DNA of 64,000 nucleotides from Hyphomicrobium sp. ghe19 (GCF_902712875.1 NZ_LR743509.1:3548001-3612000), one strand, 5' to 3'; positions 43,776 through 52,720 are shown, counted from the stretch's first letter. Numbers and translations: made by a program. The notes: a model not told the origin generated them from the letters alone.

Positions 43776-44240
43776 GTGAAAACCGCGACGAGCGCCGGAT
43801 TGCTGCTGTATCGCGATAGAAACGGGCTTGAAGTCTTGCTCGCTCACCCTGGTGGGCCATACTGGCGCAAGAAGGACGAAGGTTCGTGGACGGTACCGAA
43901 GGGTGAAGTTCTAGCCGGAGAAGACTTATATAAAGCAGCGTTTCGCGAATTTGTTGAAGAGACCGGATTTCATCCCCGAGGCACTGTCACTCCGCTCGGG
44001 TCCGTCCGGCAGGCCGGCGGAAAGCGCGTTCATGTATGGGCGGTAGAGGACGATTGGAACCCTGAGACGCTCGTTAGCAATACGTTCAGCATGGAATGGC
44101 CGCCGCGGTCTCGCCAGACGCAGACGTTTCCCGAGATCGATCGCGCCGAATGGTTCGATCTCACCACGGCGCATCGCAAAATACTGAAGGGGCAAGCCGA
44201 ATTGCTCAACCGCCTTGAGCTTTTGCGGAACGCCAAGTGA
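43776..44240 (+). CDS. Nudix hydrolase (second of a divergent pair)
   Basis: This 154-aa protein has a Nudix box GEVLAGEDLYKAAFREFVEE followed by TGF, preceded by SAGLLLYRDRNGLEVLLAHP and WTVPKG. This is the AP4A-hydrolase/NUDIX type seen with polyphosphate-nucleotide substrates; specificity is not certain. The GTG at 43776 is used, with GGCGAAAGCG upstream; a longer frame to 43644 would overlap the opposite gene. Its 5' end is 30 bases from that of the minus-strand Nudix gene. Confidence 0.88.
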   Translation: MKTATSAGLLLYRDRNGLEVLLAHPGGPYWRKKDEGSWTVPKGEVLAGEDLYKAAFREFVEETGFHPRGTVTPLGSVRQAGGKRVHVWAVEDDWNPETLVSNTFSMEWPPRSRQTQTFPEIDRAEWFDLTTAHRKILKGQAELLNRLELLRNAK

Positions 44241-44315
44241 GGGCGACGTTTCGGGAGTGAACCTCATCTCATGGAAGCGGCCGCGCAATTCGAACCAATA
44301 CGAAAACCACGCTAA

Positions 44316-44335
44316 CCGGATTTTAAGCAATCCGG
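44316..44335 (+). terminator. Weak hairpin downstream of the Nudix gene
   Basis: CCGGATT (44316-44322) pairs with AATCCGG (44329-44335), 76 bases after the stop. It is a short stem without a T run, so a weak transcript-end candidate. Confidence 0.3.
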
Positions 44336-44466
44336 CAGCCGAAGGGCGAAAGCTCTGAAAGTCTTAGGGAATATCATGGATATCGATTGCATGCGCGCCG
44401 GTTGGCTTGAGAAGATCGGGATTGCCGGACAAGCGCGAAAAAATTCCAACGGGATTGAGTGGCGTC

Positions 44467-44676
44467 ATGGATGAATGCAATTCAAAGATCGTGCTTTCTG
44501 AGGCCTATTCGGAGAGGCTTTCCGACGACGAGATCGCGGAGATGATGGCAGAGGCTGCCATGGTCGATCTTCTTTTCCAGTCTGGACGAATTTCGACGTT
44601 ATACCTTACCGGCTTGGTGGCAGCTGCTGATACGTCGTCCGAATGGCAGCCGGAGCCCGAAGCCTCGGCGGCCTAA
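44467..44676 (+). CDS. Small acidic hypothetical protein
   Basis: This 69-aa protein is acidic and helical: MDECNSKIVLSEAYSERLSD, then EIAEMMAEAAMVDLLFQ. There is no signal peptide or membrane helix. I do not recognise a family. The ATG at 44467 follows GAGTGG; a longer frame to 44407 has no better site. A strong terminator sits 34 bases after the stop, which supports a real transcript. Confidence 0.6.
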   Translation: MDECNSKIVLSEAYSERLSDDEIAEMMAEAAMVDLLFQSGRISTLYLTGLVAAADTSSEWQPEPEASAA

Positions 44677-44709
44677 TTCGCACTTCGGCACGCGGGCCAA
44701 GGTCAACGA

Positions 44710-44743
44710 ATGAGCGGATGCGATTTCGCCCGCTCATTTTTTT
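44710..44743 (+). terminator. Rho-independent terminator
   Basis: ATGAGCGG (44710-44717) pairs with CCGCTCAT (44730-44737), with GCG/CGC pairing inside, followed by T7. It terminates the small acidic protein transcript. Confidence 0.88.
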
Positions 44744-44792
44744 GCTCAGCTCATCTCTGAACACGAGCCCTGCCTCTTGTCACGGCGTGGCC

Positions 44793-45569
44793 TCATTTCA
44801 CGGGGCCGTATTCTGGGGCATATTCCGGCGGCAACGGTTCCGCTACGGCACTGAAAAGGTAGGTCAGGCCGATACGGGTTACCCAAAAACTATCCTCAAA
44901 TTTCGTTTGCACTTGGCACGAACCGCCAGGACCGCCGCAGGAATCGAAGCTAACCGAGTCGTGGTCGGTTCCTAGATCGACGTAGGCTGCGTCGCCACGA
45001 AACGTCCAATGATCCCTCAGAAAAATTTCGAAGCCGCCGCCGACTGTCCAGCCCACCTTTGTTTCGTCATTGTGCCGCGTAACGGGCCCATCAAGCGCAA
45101 ATGGATCGGAGAATTTGTGGTCGACGGCCGCGTAGGCGAACCCGCCGGTCGCGAACAACAGTATGTTGTCATCGGCTATGACGCCTACCCGGCCATTCAG
45201 TGAGCCGAACCAATTCATCGATGAGTTGAAGGATGGGCCAAACCTTTCGTTTCCTAAGCGGTTATCGGCGCCGAAATAGTTGAACGCCGATTCAATGCCG
45301 ATCAGCGCATTTCCGCATTGGATATTGTAACCGGTGTACGAACCGAGGGTGAAACCCTTATCGTTGCCGCTGATCGTGCCTATATCGCCGGACACCTTGG
45401 ATCGCATGCTGCCGCCGCCGAGCTCGCCGCCTGTATAAAGGCCTGAGTATATGCCGCCGCATGGCGTTCCAGGCGGCCCGCCCCAAAGGATATTCGGGCC
45501 ATCAGCGCGCGCTGCGGAGGCTCCAGCGAGGCAAAATATCAGCGCTATAACTATCTGAATGATCTTCAT
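44793..45569 (-). CDS. Outer-membrane beta-barrel porin, Omp25-like
   Basis: This 258-aa protein has a signal peptide (IIQIVIALIFCLAGASAARA) and an eight-strand-like barrel (YSGLYTGGELGGGSM, FTLGSYTGYNIQCGNALIGI, VGVIADDNILLFATGGFAYA, WTVGGGFEIFLRDHWTFRG, WVTRIGLTYLFS). These are Omp25/RopB-type features of Hyphomicrobiales, though it ends with a Pro/Glu-rich tail after the last strand. The role is general envelope integrity or small-solute passage. It stands alone, and the unusual repeat-rich stretch upstream may hold its regulation. Confidence 0.88.
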   Translation of the reverse strand: MKIIQIVIALIFCLAGASAARADGPNILWGGPPGTPCGGIYSGLYTGGELGGGSMRSKVSGDIGTISGNDKGFTLGSYTGYNIQCGNALIGIESAFNYFGADNRLGNERFGPSFNSSMNWFGSLNGRVGVIADDNILLFATGGFAYAAVDHKFSDPFALDGPVTRHNDETKVGWTVGGGFEIFLRDHWTFRGDAAYVDLGTDHDSVSFDSCGGPGGSCQVQTKFEDSFWVTRIGLTYLFSAVAEPLPPEYAPEYGPVK

Positions 45570-45959
45570 AATATGGACACCCGTCTAAAATTCAATTTTG
45601 AAAAATCTGACGTTCGGAGTCGAAAACTTCTGAAGTCTGAAAAATCTGAAACCGGAATTTTGAAATCGGAAAGCGGCGGCCCGAAAATCCGAACCGCGAT
45701 GAGCGCTTGAGCTTCACAGGCAGGGGATGTGATTCGCAGGGTGTCGTCGAGCGGCGTGCTGCGGTTTGTCTCTCATTGCAGAGAGGCGTTGCTCAACTTA
45801 CACGCATGCCGCCTTTCGGCGAGCTCGCCACTGCTTGTTCCTCTGTCATTTCGTGATTTCATTTAAAAAGATACGGCGCGACTTTACGCAAACTCCACGC
45901 CACAGCGGTACGATCAGATATATTTCGCGTCATATTTTTATACTCTGGATTTTTTTATC
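45570..45959. other. AT-rich intergenic region with imperfect repeats
   Basis: About 390 bases between a minus-strand porin gene and a plus-strand LuxR gene, so it should contain two divergent promoters. From 45600 to 45680 it repeats CTGAA/TCGGA-type words (TTCTGAAGTCTGAAAAATCTGAA and similar). No gene is supported. Confidence 0.5.
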
Positions 45960-46634
45960 GTGCTGAAGGGCGTGTTAGCGCAGATCGTGCCTGATCGGGC
46001 GGCGATCGTTGAGCGGGACAAGGGCATCGCGTTTCTATCTGCCACGCGGTCCATTTATCAGCTCGATGAGCTATTCTATTTCTGTGCGAACATCCCAAGG
46101 CATTCGAGCCGCGCTTTCGTGCATTGTGCTTTCAGCAGTGATTTCGCTGCCCAAGCGATTACGTCTCATCCGATTTCCGCCGAGCAATTGGCGAGCCTGA
46201 AAATCACCAAGCTCTCGAAACGATGGAAGGGGTGCGATAGCGGCGATGCTTCAGAATCCGCGATCGAGCTGACGACGCGAGGACGTGAGCTTGCGATCTT
46301 GGGTTTCTCCTCCAGCCCAACGCCCGCAACCGACGCGGATGCCGAAGGCCCTCCCTCCTCTGCCGAATTGAAAACGCTCGGCGATTATTTCCACAGTCAT
46401 ATGCTCAGACGGAACGGCATCGATTCGTCCGATGCGCTGGTCATATCTGCAAGAGAACTCGATTGCCTGAGATGGGTCGCAGCGGGAAAATCAGCTTGGG
46501 AAGCGAGCGTGATCCTCGGAATCAGTGAGCGCACAGTTCGCTTTCATCTCAATTCCGCGCGGGAAAAGCTCAACTGTACGACAACCACGCAAGCGGTCGC
46601 GAAAGTTGTCGCTCAACAACTGATCGCGATATGA
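45960..46634 (+). CDS. LuxR-type transcriptional regulator (solo)
   Basis: This 224-aa protein has a C-terminal LuxR/FixJ helix-turn-helix (ISARELDCLRWVAAGKSAWE, ILGISERTVRFHLNSAREKL) and an N-terminal domain of about 150 residues that lacks a clear receiver or acyl-homoserine-lactone pocket. There is no luxI gene nearby. The start is unsure: GTG at 45960 has no ribosome site, and nearby GTGs at 45972 and 45987 are options. The 3' end overlaps the convergent PrtD-like gene by 22 bases. Confidence 0.8.
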   Translation: MLKGVLAQIVPDRAAIVERDKGIAFLSATRSIYQLDELFYFCANIPRHSSRAFVHCAFSSDFAAQAITSHPISAEQLASLKITKLSKRWKGCDSGDASESAIELTTRGRELAILGFSSSPTPATDADAEGPPSSAELKTLGDYFHSHMLRRNGIDSSDALVISARELDCLRWVAAGKSAWEASVILGISERTVRFHLNSAREKLNCTTTTQAVAKVVAQQLIAI

Positions 46635-47656
46635 CGCCGTTTCGCCGTTGATTTTCGGAACGCATGGACGTTCGCCGCGGGCGGCTCGGCGTCTGGCGCC
46701 GGATGCAAGACTTCTTCCGCATTCGACAGCCGACCGCTTTCGAAATCTGCGCAAATACGCACGTATCCTTCCCATGCTTGCACGACAAATGCTCTGCCTT
46801 CGCTCGCGTCTGCGAGTGTCCGAAGCGCGCGGTCCGCGATGATGTATGCTGCGATCATCAATCCCGCGGTGAGAGAGCCCGCGAGCATCAGATGCACGCC
46901 CCAGCCAATGACAGCAAGTGACGCAGCGATGCGAACGCCCCGTGAGCCGAGCGGGTTTTTGAAAAGCGCCGCGCTCAGGACAGCGAGACCGGCGAACGAC
47001 GCGATTGCGCCGAGGCCGGGATTGATCAGGAAGAGGACGGCGAAGAAGAGTGGCGTCAGCGGTGCATCGAACAGAAGGAGCATCGTCGGGCTCGACAAGA
47101 CGGCGCGCAGCTTATGCAGCGTACGTAGCCCTTGCATCTGGCCACCGTCGCGTTCCGGCGCGGACATCAGCAGGGCGGACAGTATGGTGCTGCCGAGGAC
47201 CGTCTCCATCGCAGCGCCGAGCTGGCTCAGAGGTCGCCTTCGAAGGATGTCCAGCACTGACATCATGGCGAGAATACCCAGCGTGACGCCGGGCAGCATC
47301 ACCAGCGGATCGATGCCGCCGCCGGATAGGGTATGGTCGGCCATTCGGAAGGAATAGATCGGCATCGCCAGCATCAGCAGGTTGGCAAAAATCGAGAATA
47401 CCGCAACTTCGGCAAGCGTTCTTCTTGCCGCCAATCTCCACAGCGTTAATGCATTAACGGCGCGATCCCGCCGTTCAGACGGGGCGTTGCCGGCTGCAAG
47501 GCTCTTCAAGGACTGCTCGACATTGCGGTGAATGTTCGCGAGTCTGACGAGAGCCGGATGCGGGGGGATGGATTTGCCGAGGCCCTCAAGCGCGCCCGGC
47601 GCACTATTCGCGACCAAGTGTAGACTGCGTCTTTCAACCGTTGACATGACCGGCAT
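46613..47656 (-). CDS. PrtD-like type I secretion membrane half, without ATPase domain
   Basis: This 347-aa inner-membrane protein matches the transmembrane half of PrtD-type type I secretion ABC transporters: VFSIFANLLMLAMPIYSFRM, LGAAMETVLGSTILSALLM, PTMLLLFDAPLTPLFFAVLF, and GWGVHLMLAGSLTAGLMIAA. The ATP-binding domain that normally follows is missing: there are only about 60 hydrophilic residues after the last helix. The stretch between helices 4 and 5 (about 50 residues in PrtD proteins, containing RAMGM) is also absent. Such a protein would have no known power source alone. No ATPase-half, HlyD or TolC gene is adjacent. Confidence 0.78.
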   Translation of the reverse strand: MPVMSTVERRSLHLVANSAPGALEGLGKSIPPHPALVRLANIHRNVEQSLKSLAAGNAPSERRDRAVNALTLWRLAARRTLAEVAVFSIFANLLMLAMPIYSFRMADHTLSGGGIDPLVMLPGVTLGILAMMSVLDILRRRPLSQLGAAMETVLGSTILSALLMSAPERDGGQMQGLRTLHKLRAVLSSPTMLLLFDAPLTPLFFAVLFLINPGLGAIASFAGLAVLSAALFKNPLGSRGVRIAASLAVIGWGVHLMLAGSLTAGLMIAAYIIADRALRTLADASEGRAFVVQAWEGYVRICADFESGRLSNAEEVLHPAPDAEPPAANVHAFRKSTAKRRHIAISC

Positions 47657-47888
47657 CGAATAAGTTGAGCGTACTGGTCAGATCATCGAGATCGAGGTTC
47701 GATGCCGCCAGATGGTGGGCGGGCAGGGCATGCGGCGCGGCGCCTACGCCTTCGAAATGGATCAAACGGGCGCGGCGGGGGCACCTCCCCATCCTCTGAC
47801 TGATTATGTTCCGGCGGAGACGATGGACGAGATGGCGATGGAGCCGATGGGCTCCACTCCGAGGTCTCCACGCAGTCAGGTCTTTCAT
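47634..47888 (-). CDS. Possible small protein upstream of the PrtD-like gene
   Basis: A frame from ATG 47888 (preceded by GGAGAGG, a very good site) runs 84 codons and ends inside the PrtD-like start, giving a 23-base overlap and likely coupling. Its last 30 residues (HHLAASNLDLDDLTSTLNLF) look protein-like and acidic, but the middle is Arg/His-rich and looks more natural in the next frame (EHNQSEDGEVPPPRPFDP). So either a frameshift has hit this gene or the frame is spurious. Family unknown. Confidence 0.35.
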   Translation of the reverse strand: MKDLTAWRPRSGAHRLHRHLVHRLRRNIISQRMGRCPRRARLIHFEGVGAAPHALPAHHLAASNLDLDDLTSTLNLFDAGHVNG

Positions 47889-48150
47889 TCTGCCTCTCCG
47901 ATCAAAGCAAGGCAATTTGCTCGGCTTGTTTTTGCTGCTCAGGGACAATGGCGAAGAAGGATCGTTTAAGAACCTGATCGGAACGACAGTGACGATGCGA
48001 AAATGCTGATCAATTTCGAAATAAACCGGCAAGCATGTGCCGCCGATCCTTCAGAAAATGCGTCGACATACGTTCTGCCGGAAAAAGCTATTTGAGGTTT
48101 GGACCAAATCTTCCGTCAAGCGATCATCGGCGTCAGGCTAAGACGCACAT

Positions 48151-48188
48151 GCGGGCGCCTCGGTTTGGGAGAGCATCGAGGCGCCCGC
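48151..48188. repeat. Perfect 12-bp inverted repeat (strong hairpin)
   Basis: GCGGGCGCCTCG (48151-48162) and CGAGGCGCCCGC (48177-48188) form a perfect 12-bp stem with a 14-base loop in the gene-poor stretch 47889-48374, 187 bases upstream of the alcohol dehydrogenase start. No T run is present. It could be a leader hairpin, a small RNA or a protein-binding site. Confidence 0.6.
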
Positions 48189-48374
48189 TATCTGGCGCCA
48201 ACGCGCGGACGGAGGCGTCGCTGGCTCGCTCAGGATCTCATATCGGGTGGCCAAATCAACTGTCGAAACCGTCAGGGGAGTTGTCTGAAATGCCCATAGC
48301 GCGCGGGCGTTTTGTGGCGTCAATTAGCCATCGCCTTCAGAAGGCGCCAAATTCTGCTTCGAAAGATTTGACCG

Positions 48375-49358
48375 ATGAAAGCCATGGTCTTCCGCGCCGT
48401 CGGTCAGCCGCTGGATCTTGAGGAGCGGCCCGATCCTGTTCCGCAAAGCGGTCAGATTCGTATTCGTATCGAAGCATGCGCGGTTTGCCGGACAGACCTT
48501 CACGTTATCGACGGCGATCTGCCGTTTCCGAAGCTACCCATCATTCCTGGACATCAGATCGTCGGCATTGTCGACGCCGTCGGCCCGAACACGACGGATC
48601 ATCGGGTCGGCGATCGGGTCGGGGTGCCTTGGCTTGGCCACGTCTGCGGACACTGCCACTATTGTGCAAGCGGACAGGAGAACCTGTGCGATTTCCCGCT
48701 CTTCACGGGCTATACGCGCGACGGTGGTTTCGCGACGCATACGATCGCAGATTCCGATTTTGCATTTCCGATGGCGAATTTCGACGATCCCGTCGCGGCC
48801 GCACCCTTGCTGTGCGCGGGGCTCATCGGCTGGCGCTCCTTGCGCTTCGCAGGGGAGGGAGCGCGGATCGGCCTCTTCGGATACGGAGCGGCGGCGCACA
48901 TCATCACGCAGGTTTGCAATTGGCAGGGCCGCGAAGTCTACGCGTTCACCCGGCCCGGCGACGAAGCGGCGCAAAAGTTCGCTCTCTCGGTTGGTGCGCG
49001 CTGGAGCGGCGGGTCGGACGCAACGCCGCCGGACCCACTTGATGCCGCGATCATCTTCGCGCCGGTCGGGGCACTCGTGCCGACGGCACTCAAGACCGTT
49101 CGCAAAGGCGGTCGCGTCGTATGCGGGGGCATACATATGAGCGACATCCCGACGTTCCCTTACTACTTGCTCTGGGAAGAGCGGGACATTCGATCGGTCG
49201 CTAACCTCACGCGCCAGGACGGCAAGGAGTTTCTCGCGATCGCTCCGAAAGCCGCGGTCCGCACCACGACGACAGTCTACCCTTTGGAGCGCGCGAACGA
49301 AGCATTGGCGGATCTCAAGGCGGGACGCTTTTCCGGGGCGGCCGTGCTCGTTCCTTAG
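48375..49358 (+). CDS. Zinc-dependent alcohol dehydrogenase
   Basis: This 327-aa medium-chain dehydrogenase has catalytic zinc ligands in EACAVCRTDLH and the GHQ motif of PIIPGHQIVGIV, the structural zinc cluster CGHCHYCASGQENLC, and a nucleotide-binding fold (ARIGLFGYGAAAHIITQV) with Tyr in place of the second Gly of the usual GxGxxG. Length fits the AdhP/YahK-type NAD(P)-dependent alcohol dehydrogenases. It starts at the ATG at 48375, though GGAG-type sites are weak. It is not in an operon, and HdeD converges from the other side. The substrate is not known. Confidence 0.92.
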   Translation: MKAMVFRAVGQPLDLEERPDPVPQSGQIRIRIEACAVCRTDLHVIDGDLPFPKLPIIPGHQIVGIVDAVGPNTTDHRVGDRVGVPWLGHVCGHCHYCASGQENLCDFPLFTGYTRDGGFATHTIADSDFAFPMANFDDPVAAAPLLCAGLIGWRSLRFAGEGARIGLFGYGAAAHIITQVCNWQGREVYAFTRPGDEAAQKFALSVGARWSGGSDATPPDPLDAAIIFAPVGALVPTALKTVRKGGRVVCGGIHMSDIPTFPYYLLWEERDIRSVANLTRQDGKEFLAIAPKAAVRTTTTVYPLERANEALADLKAGRFSGAAVLVP

Positions 49359-49448
49359 AGACGGCTTGGCCTTAGAGCCGGCTTGGCCGTGCCGCCCTCG
49401 TGGCCGCCTTTAAGAAGTTATGCCGAATCGTCGACGCCGACTTCCTTT

Positions 49449-50039
49449 CTATGCGGAGGTCGGCGTGATGTTACGAGCCTGCAACGCCATCGCGCACAAC
49501 GCGCATCCGCCAAATACGAGATTGATGCCGACAAGCAGGCCGATCGCCCAAGCCGCGGATGACGGCAGGGCAAAGAAGATCAAGCCGGCGAGCACCAGAT
49601 CGACGATCCCGCTCAAGAGCATGACCCACCAGCTTCCCGGCAATTCGTTGCGATGTTCGGCAGCGAACATGATCGAGGAAATGCCTTCAATAATGAAGAA
49701 GGCGATCAGGACGAGGGTGAGAGATACCATTCCCGATATTGGCCAGAAGAGAAGGACAAGGCCCGCCGCAATGGCGATCAGCGCTGAAATGAGCGACCAC
49801 CAAAAGCCGGGCATCGGACGGACGGAAAAGGTCGTGAAAAGGCCGGCGATGCCGCTGAACAACAAAAGCCAGCCGATGAAAAGCTCAACGGTCAAGGTCG
49901 CTATTTGCGGAATGATGATCGCGGCCGCGCCGAGGATGATCAGTACGATGCCTTCGAACAGATAGAGCTTCCAGTGCTCATGCAGCGCCGACGCAAATTG
50001 AAATCTAAAATTGCGAGCTTCGGATTGATTGAATGTCAT
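49449..50039 (-). CDS. HdeD family membrane protein
   Basis: This 196-aa integral membrane protein has six helices (YLFEGIVLIILGAAAIIIPQ, VELFIGWLLLFSGIAGLF, WWSLISALIAIAAGLVLLFW, SLTLVLIAFFIIEGISSIMF, VMLLSGIVDLVLAGLIFFAL, IGLLVGINLVFGGCALCAM). This is the HdeD (acid-resistance, DUF308) fold. The reading frame extends to 50189, but the ATG at 50039 gives the normal N-terminus. E. coli HdeD supports acid resistance at high cell density; here the role is not shown. The 170 bases upstream hold its promoter region. Confidence 0.9.
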   Translation of the reverse strand: MTFNQSEARNFRFQFASALHEHWKLYLFEGIVLIILGAAAIIIPQIATLTVELFIGWLLLFSGIAGLFTTFSVRPMPGFWWSLISALIAIAAGLVLLFWPISGMVSLTLVLIAFFIIEGISSIMFAAEHRNELPGSWWVMLLSGIVDLVLAGLIFFALPSSAAWAIGLLVGINLVFGGCALCAMALQARNITPTSA

Positions 50040-50317
50040 TTGTCGAACTCCCCAGTGTTGGAGTGAGAAATCAATGCAGACAATACGACAAAATCCGTTG
50101 TCGCGCTCTAAGAGCCGACACGTCGTGAATTTGTTATGACTAGAGGAGGGAAATTTCGCCGAAGATCGGCTGGCCGGCAAAGCGCTCACCTAATCGTCGG
50201 TCGTGAGCTTAAATAAGTTGTCGTTGCAATCCGCCTTACCCTTCAACGAAGCTAAGCGCGACGACTTTGAACGCTAACGGATGGATTTCCGGCATTTGCC
50301 ATATGCGTCCGAATTGC

Positions 50318-50350
50318 AGAGGCCCGGCAGCTCCTCGCCGCCGGGCCTCT
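50318..50350 (-). terminator. Hairpin downstream of the molybdenum hydroxylase operon
   Basis: AGAGGCCCGGC (50318-50328) pairs perfectly with GCCGGGCCTCT (50340-50350) around 11 bases, just past the stop of the large subunit gene. No T run in either direction; likely a transcript-end stabiliser. Confidence 0.7.
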
Positions 50351-50357
50351 GATTCTA

Positions 50358-52718
50358 TCAGGCGATCTTGTCGCCCATCGGCAAATTTCGCAGCCGCTTG
50401 CCGGTCGCCGCGAAGATGGCATTGGCAAGCGCCGGCGCAAACGGCGGCACGCCGGGTTCACCCACACCACCGGCGTGGACGCCCCACGGCGCATCGATGA
50501 TGTGCACCGAGACTTTCTGGGGATAATTGCTCATCCGCGTCACGTCGTAGTCGGTGAAATTCGACTGCTCGACGGCGCCGTTCTTGAACGTGATGCCGCT
50601 GTAGAGCGCGTTCGACATGCCCATAACGGCGGCGCCCTCCATCTGCGAACGGATGCGCTCGGGATTGACGTGGAAGCCGCAATCGATCGCCGACGTCACC
50701 TCCGGTACACGGATCGTTCCGTCGTCATCGATCGCGACATGGACGACGCTCGCGACATAGCTCGCGAACGCGCGATGAACGGCGATGCCGAGGCCCTGGC
50801 GCGGAGGCAAGGTCTTGCCCCAGCCTGCATTCTCCGCCGCGACGCGGACGACGTTCTTCAGGCGCGCCGTGTTGATCGGAAATTCCTTATAGGGCTCGCC
50901 ATAGTTCCAGAAGTCGTCGGGGAAGCCCGCCGTCTTCGGATCAATTTCGCGGTCCGGCCCAAGCATTTCGAGCAGGAAATCCTTCGGATCGCGGCCGAGT
51001 TTGTGGGCGACTTCGCAGACCGCCGACTGCACGGCGAACGCTCGCTGAATGTTGGAGACCGAGCGGAACCAGCCGATGCGCGTGTGGGCCATCGCTTGGC
51101 CGTTCTCGCAGCGGATGTTCGGAATATCGAATGGCATATCGACAAAGCCCATGCCGTATTCGATCGGGAACTGGTAGCCGTCATCCTGCTTGAACGTCGA
51201 GACGATGGACGGCGCCACGGTCCGGTGACGCCAGCCGGTGACCTTGCCGGCATCATTGAGCGCGACCTCGATGCGTTCGACGGACGTCGTGTGATAGAAC
51301 GAGTGCTGAATGTCGTCCTCACGCGTCCACTGCACGAGCACGGGCTGGCCGCCCATTTTCTGCGAAAGAAGCGCGGCCTCGATCATGAAGTCCCACTTCG
51401 ACTTGCGTCCGAAACCGCCGCCAAGCAGCGAGACGTGCACCGTCACATTCTCGATCGGCATTTTGAGCGCTGCGGCTACGTCTTTCCGCGCACCGTACGG
51501 ACTCTGTACCGGTGCCCAGATTTCAGCTTTGCCGTCGACGATGCGAGCGATAGCGACAAGCGGCTCCATCGGCGCCTGGACGAGATGGCGGCCGTGATAT
51601 TCGGCCGTAACGACGTCCTTGGCGTTCGCAAACGCCGCGTCGGGATCGCCTTGGTTGCGCAGAACCTTGCCGGGCTTTGCGGCCGTCGCCGACATTTCCG
51701 CCGCGTAAGCATCGCTATTGTAAGCCGTGTTAGGGCCGTCTTCCCATTCGACCGTCAGTGCGTCGCGGCCTTGCATGGCGGCATACGTGCTGTTGGCGAC
51801 GACGGCGATGCCGCCCAGCTGTCCGAACTTGCGCGGGACCGTGAACACGCCTTCGATCTCGTGCACGGCCTCAACGCCCGGTACCTTGAGCGTTGCCGAG
51901 GCGTCGTATGATTTCACCTTGCCGCCGAGGACGGCGGGACGTGCGATGACGGCGAACTTCATACCGGGCAAACGCGTGTCGGCTCCGTAGCCCGCCTTAC
52001 CGATGGTGATGTCGCGCAGATCCGCGATCTGCACTTCGCCCTTCCCCATCAACGTGAATTCGTTCGGCGACTTGTAGAGGATCGTTTCGGGAGCCGGCAC
52101 CGGGAGCGCCATCGCGGCCACGGCGAGTTCGCCAAAGCCCAGGACCTTGCCTGTTTCTTTTCCTTCCTTGTCGAGCAGCGCCACCTGATGATTGCGCGCG
52201 CGGCAGAGCGCGGGGTCGACGTTCCACTTGGCTGCGGCCGCGGTCTCCAGCATTTGGCGCATCGCGGCCCCGCATTGACGCATGGGCTGGATGAAATGGC
52301 GCATACTTCGGGAACCGTCGGTGTCCTGGTTGCCGTATTTCGGCTCATCGCCCGGCGCCTGCACGAGCGTCACGCGCGACCAGTCGGCGCCCATCTCGTC
52401 GGCAACGACCATTGGTAGGCTCGTTCTGATGCCGGTGCCCATCTCGCTTCTATGCGTGACGATCGTCAGGGCGCCATCGGGCGCAATGGCGATGAACACA
52501 TGCGGATCGGCGACGACGCCGTCCGGCATTGTGAGACCACCAGTGGGATAGGGTTTCAAAGCTTCCCTGGCGCTCGCCGGTGTTATGCGAACAGCAAGCA
52601 CCAGTCCCGTCGCCGTCAACAACCCGCCGAGCACGCCGCGGCGGCTGACGTTCGATATCTCGGCGTCGAAGCTCTGGACATTATCCGTCTCTGCTTCGGC
52701 TTTAAGGTAATGCAGCAT
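50358..52718 (-). CDS. IorB-type molybdenum hydroxylase large subunit (Tat-exported)
   Basis: This 786-aa molybdopterin-binding subunit of xanthine-oxidase-family hydroxylases, of the isoquinoline-1-oxidoreductase beta/aldehyde oxidoreductase kind, has a twin-arginine signal (SRRGVLGGLLTATGLVLAV) near residues 25-45. Cofactor motifs include SLLGGGFGRKSKWDF and, at the C-terminus, GGVGEPGVPPFAPALANAIF, whose Glu is the catalytic residue. Start: ATG at 52718 after GGAGGGG. It begins two bases after the [2Fe-2S] subunit stop and should form a periplasmic heterodimer with it; a cytochrome partner is not in the window. Confidence 0.93.
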   Translation of the reverse strand: MLHYLKAEAETDNVQSFDAEISNVSRRGVLGGLLTATGLVLAVRITPASAREALKPYPTGGLTMPDGVVADPHVFIAIAPDGALTIVTHRSEMGTGIRTSLPMVVADEMGADWSRVTLVQAPGDEPKYGNQDTDGSRSMRHFIQPMRQCGAAMRQMLETAAAAKWNVDPALCRARNHQVALLDKEGKETGKVLGFGELAVAAMALPVPAPETILYKSPNEFTLMGKGEVQIADLRDITIGKAGYGADTRLPGMKFAVIARPAVLGGKVKSYDASATLKVPGVEAVHEIEGVFTVPRKFGQLGGIAVVANSTYAAMQGRDALTVEWEDGPNTAYNSDAYAAEMSATAAKPGKVLRNQGDPDAAFANAKDVVTAEYHGRHLVQAPMEPLVAIARIVDGKAEIWAPVQSPYGARKDVAAALKMPIENVTVHVSLLGGGFGRKSKWDFMIEAALLSQKMGGQPVLVQWTREDDIQHSFYHTTSVERIEVALNDAGKVTGWRHRTVAPSIVSTFKQDDGYQFPIEYGMGFVDMPFDIPNIRCENGQAMAHTRIGWFRSVSNIQRAFAVQSAVCEVAHKLGRDPKDFLLEMLGPDREIDPKTAGFPDDFWNYGEPYKEFPINTARLKNVVRVAAENAGWGKTLPPRQGLGIAVHRAFASYVASVVHVAIDDDGTIRVPEVTSAIDCGFHVNPERIRSQMEGAAVMGMSNALYSGITFKNGAVEQSNFTDYDVTRMSNYPQKVSVHIIDAPWGVHAGGVGEPGVPPFAPALANAIFAATGKRLRNLPMGDKIA

Positions 52719-52720
52719 GA

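Noticed and set aside
45600..45680. Possible CRISPR-like or direct repeat array (CTGAA words)
   Set aside because: Units are short, irregular and without constant spacers; best read as AT-rich low complexity.
50475..51911. Plus-strand frame of 478 codons opposite the hydroxylase large subunit
   Set aside because: Shadow of the high-GC coding strand; the minus-strand product has Tat signal and molybdenum cofactor motifs.
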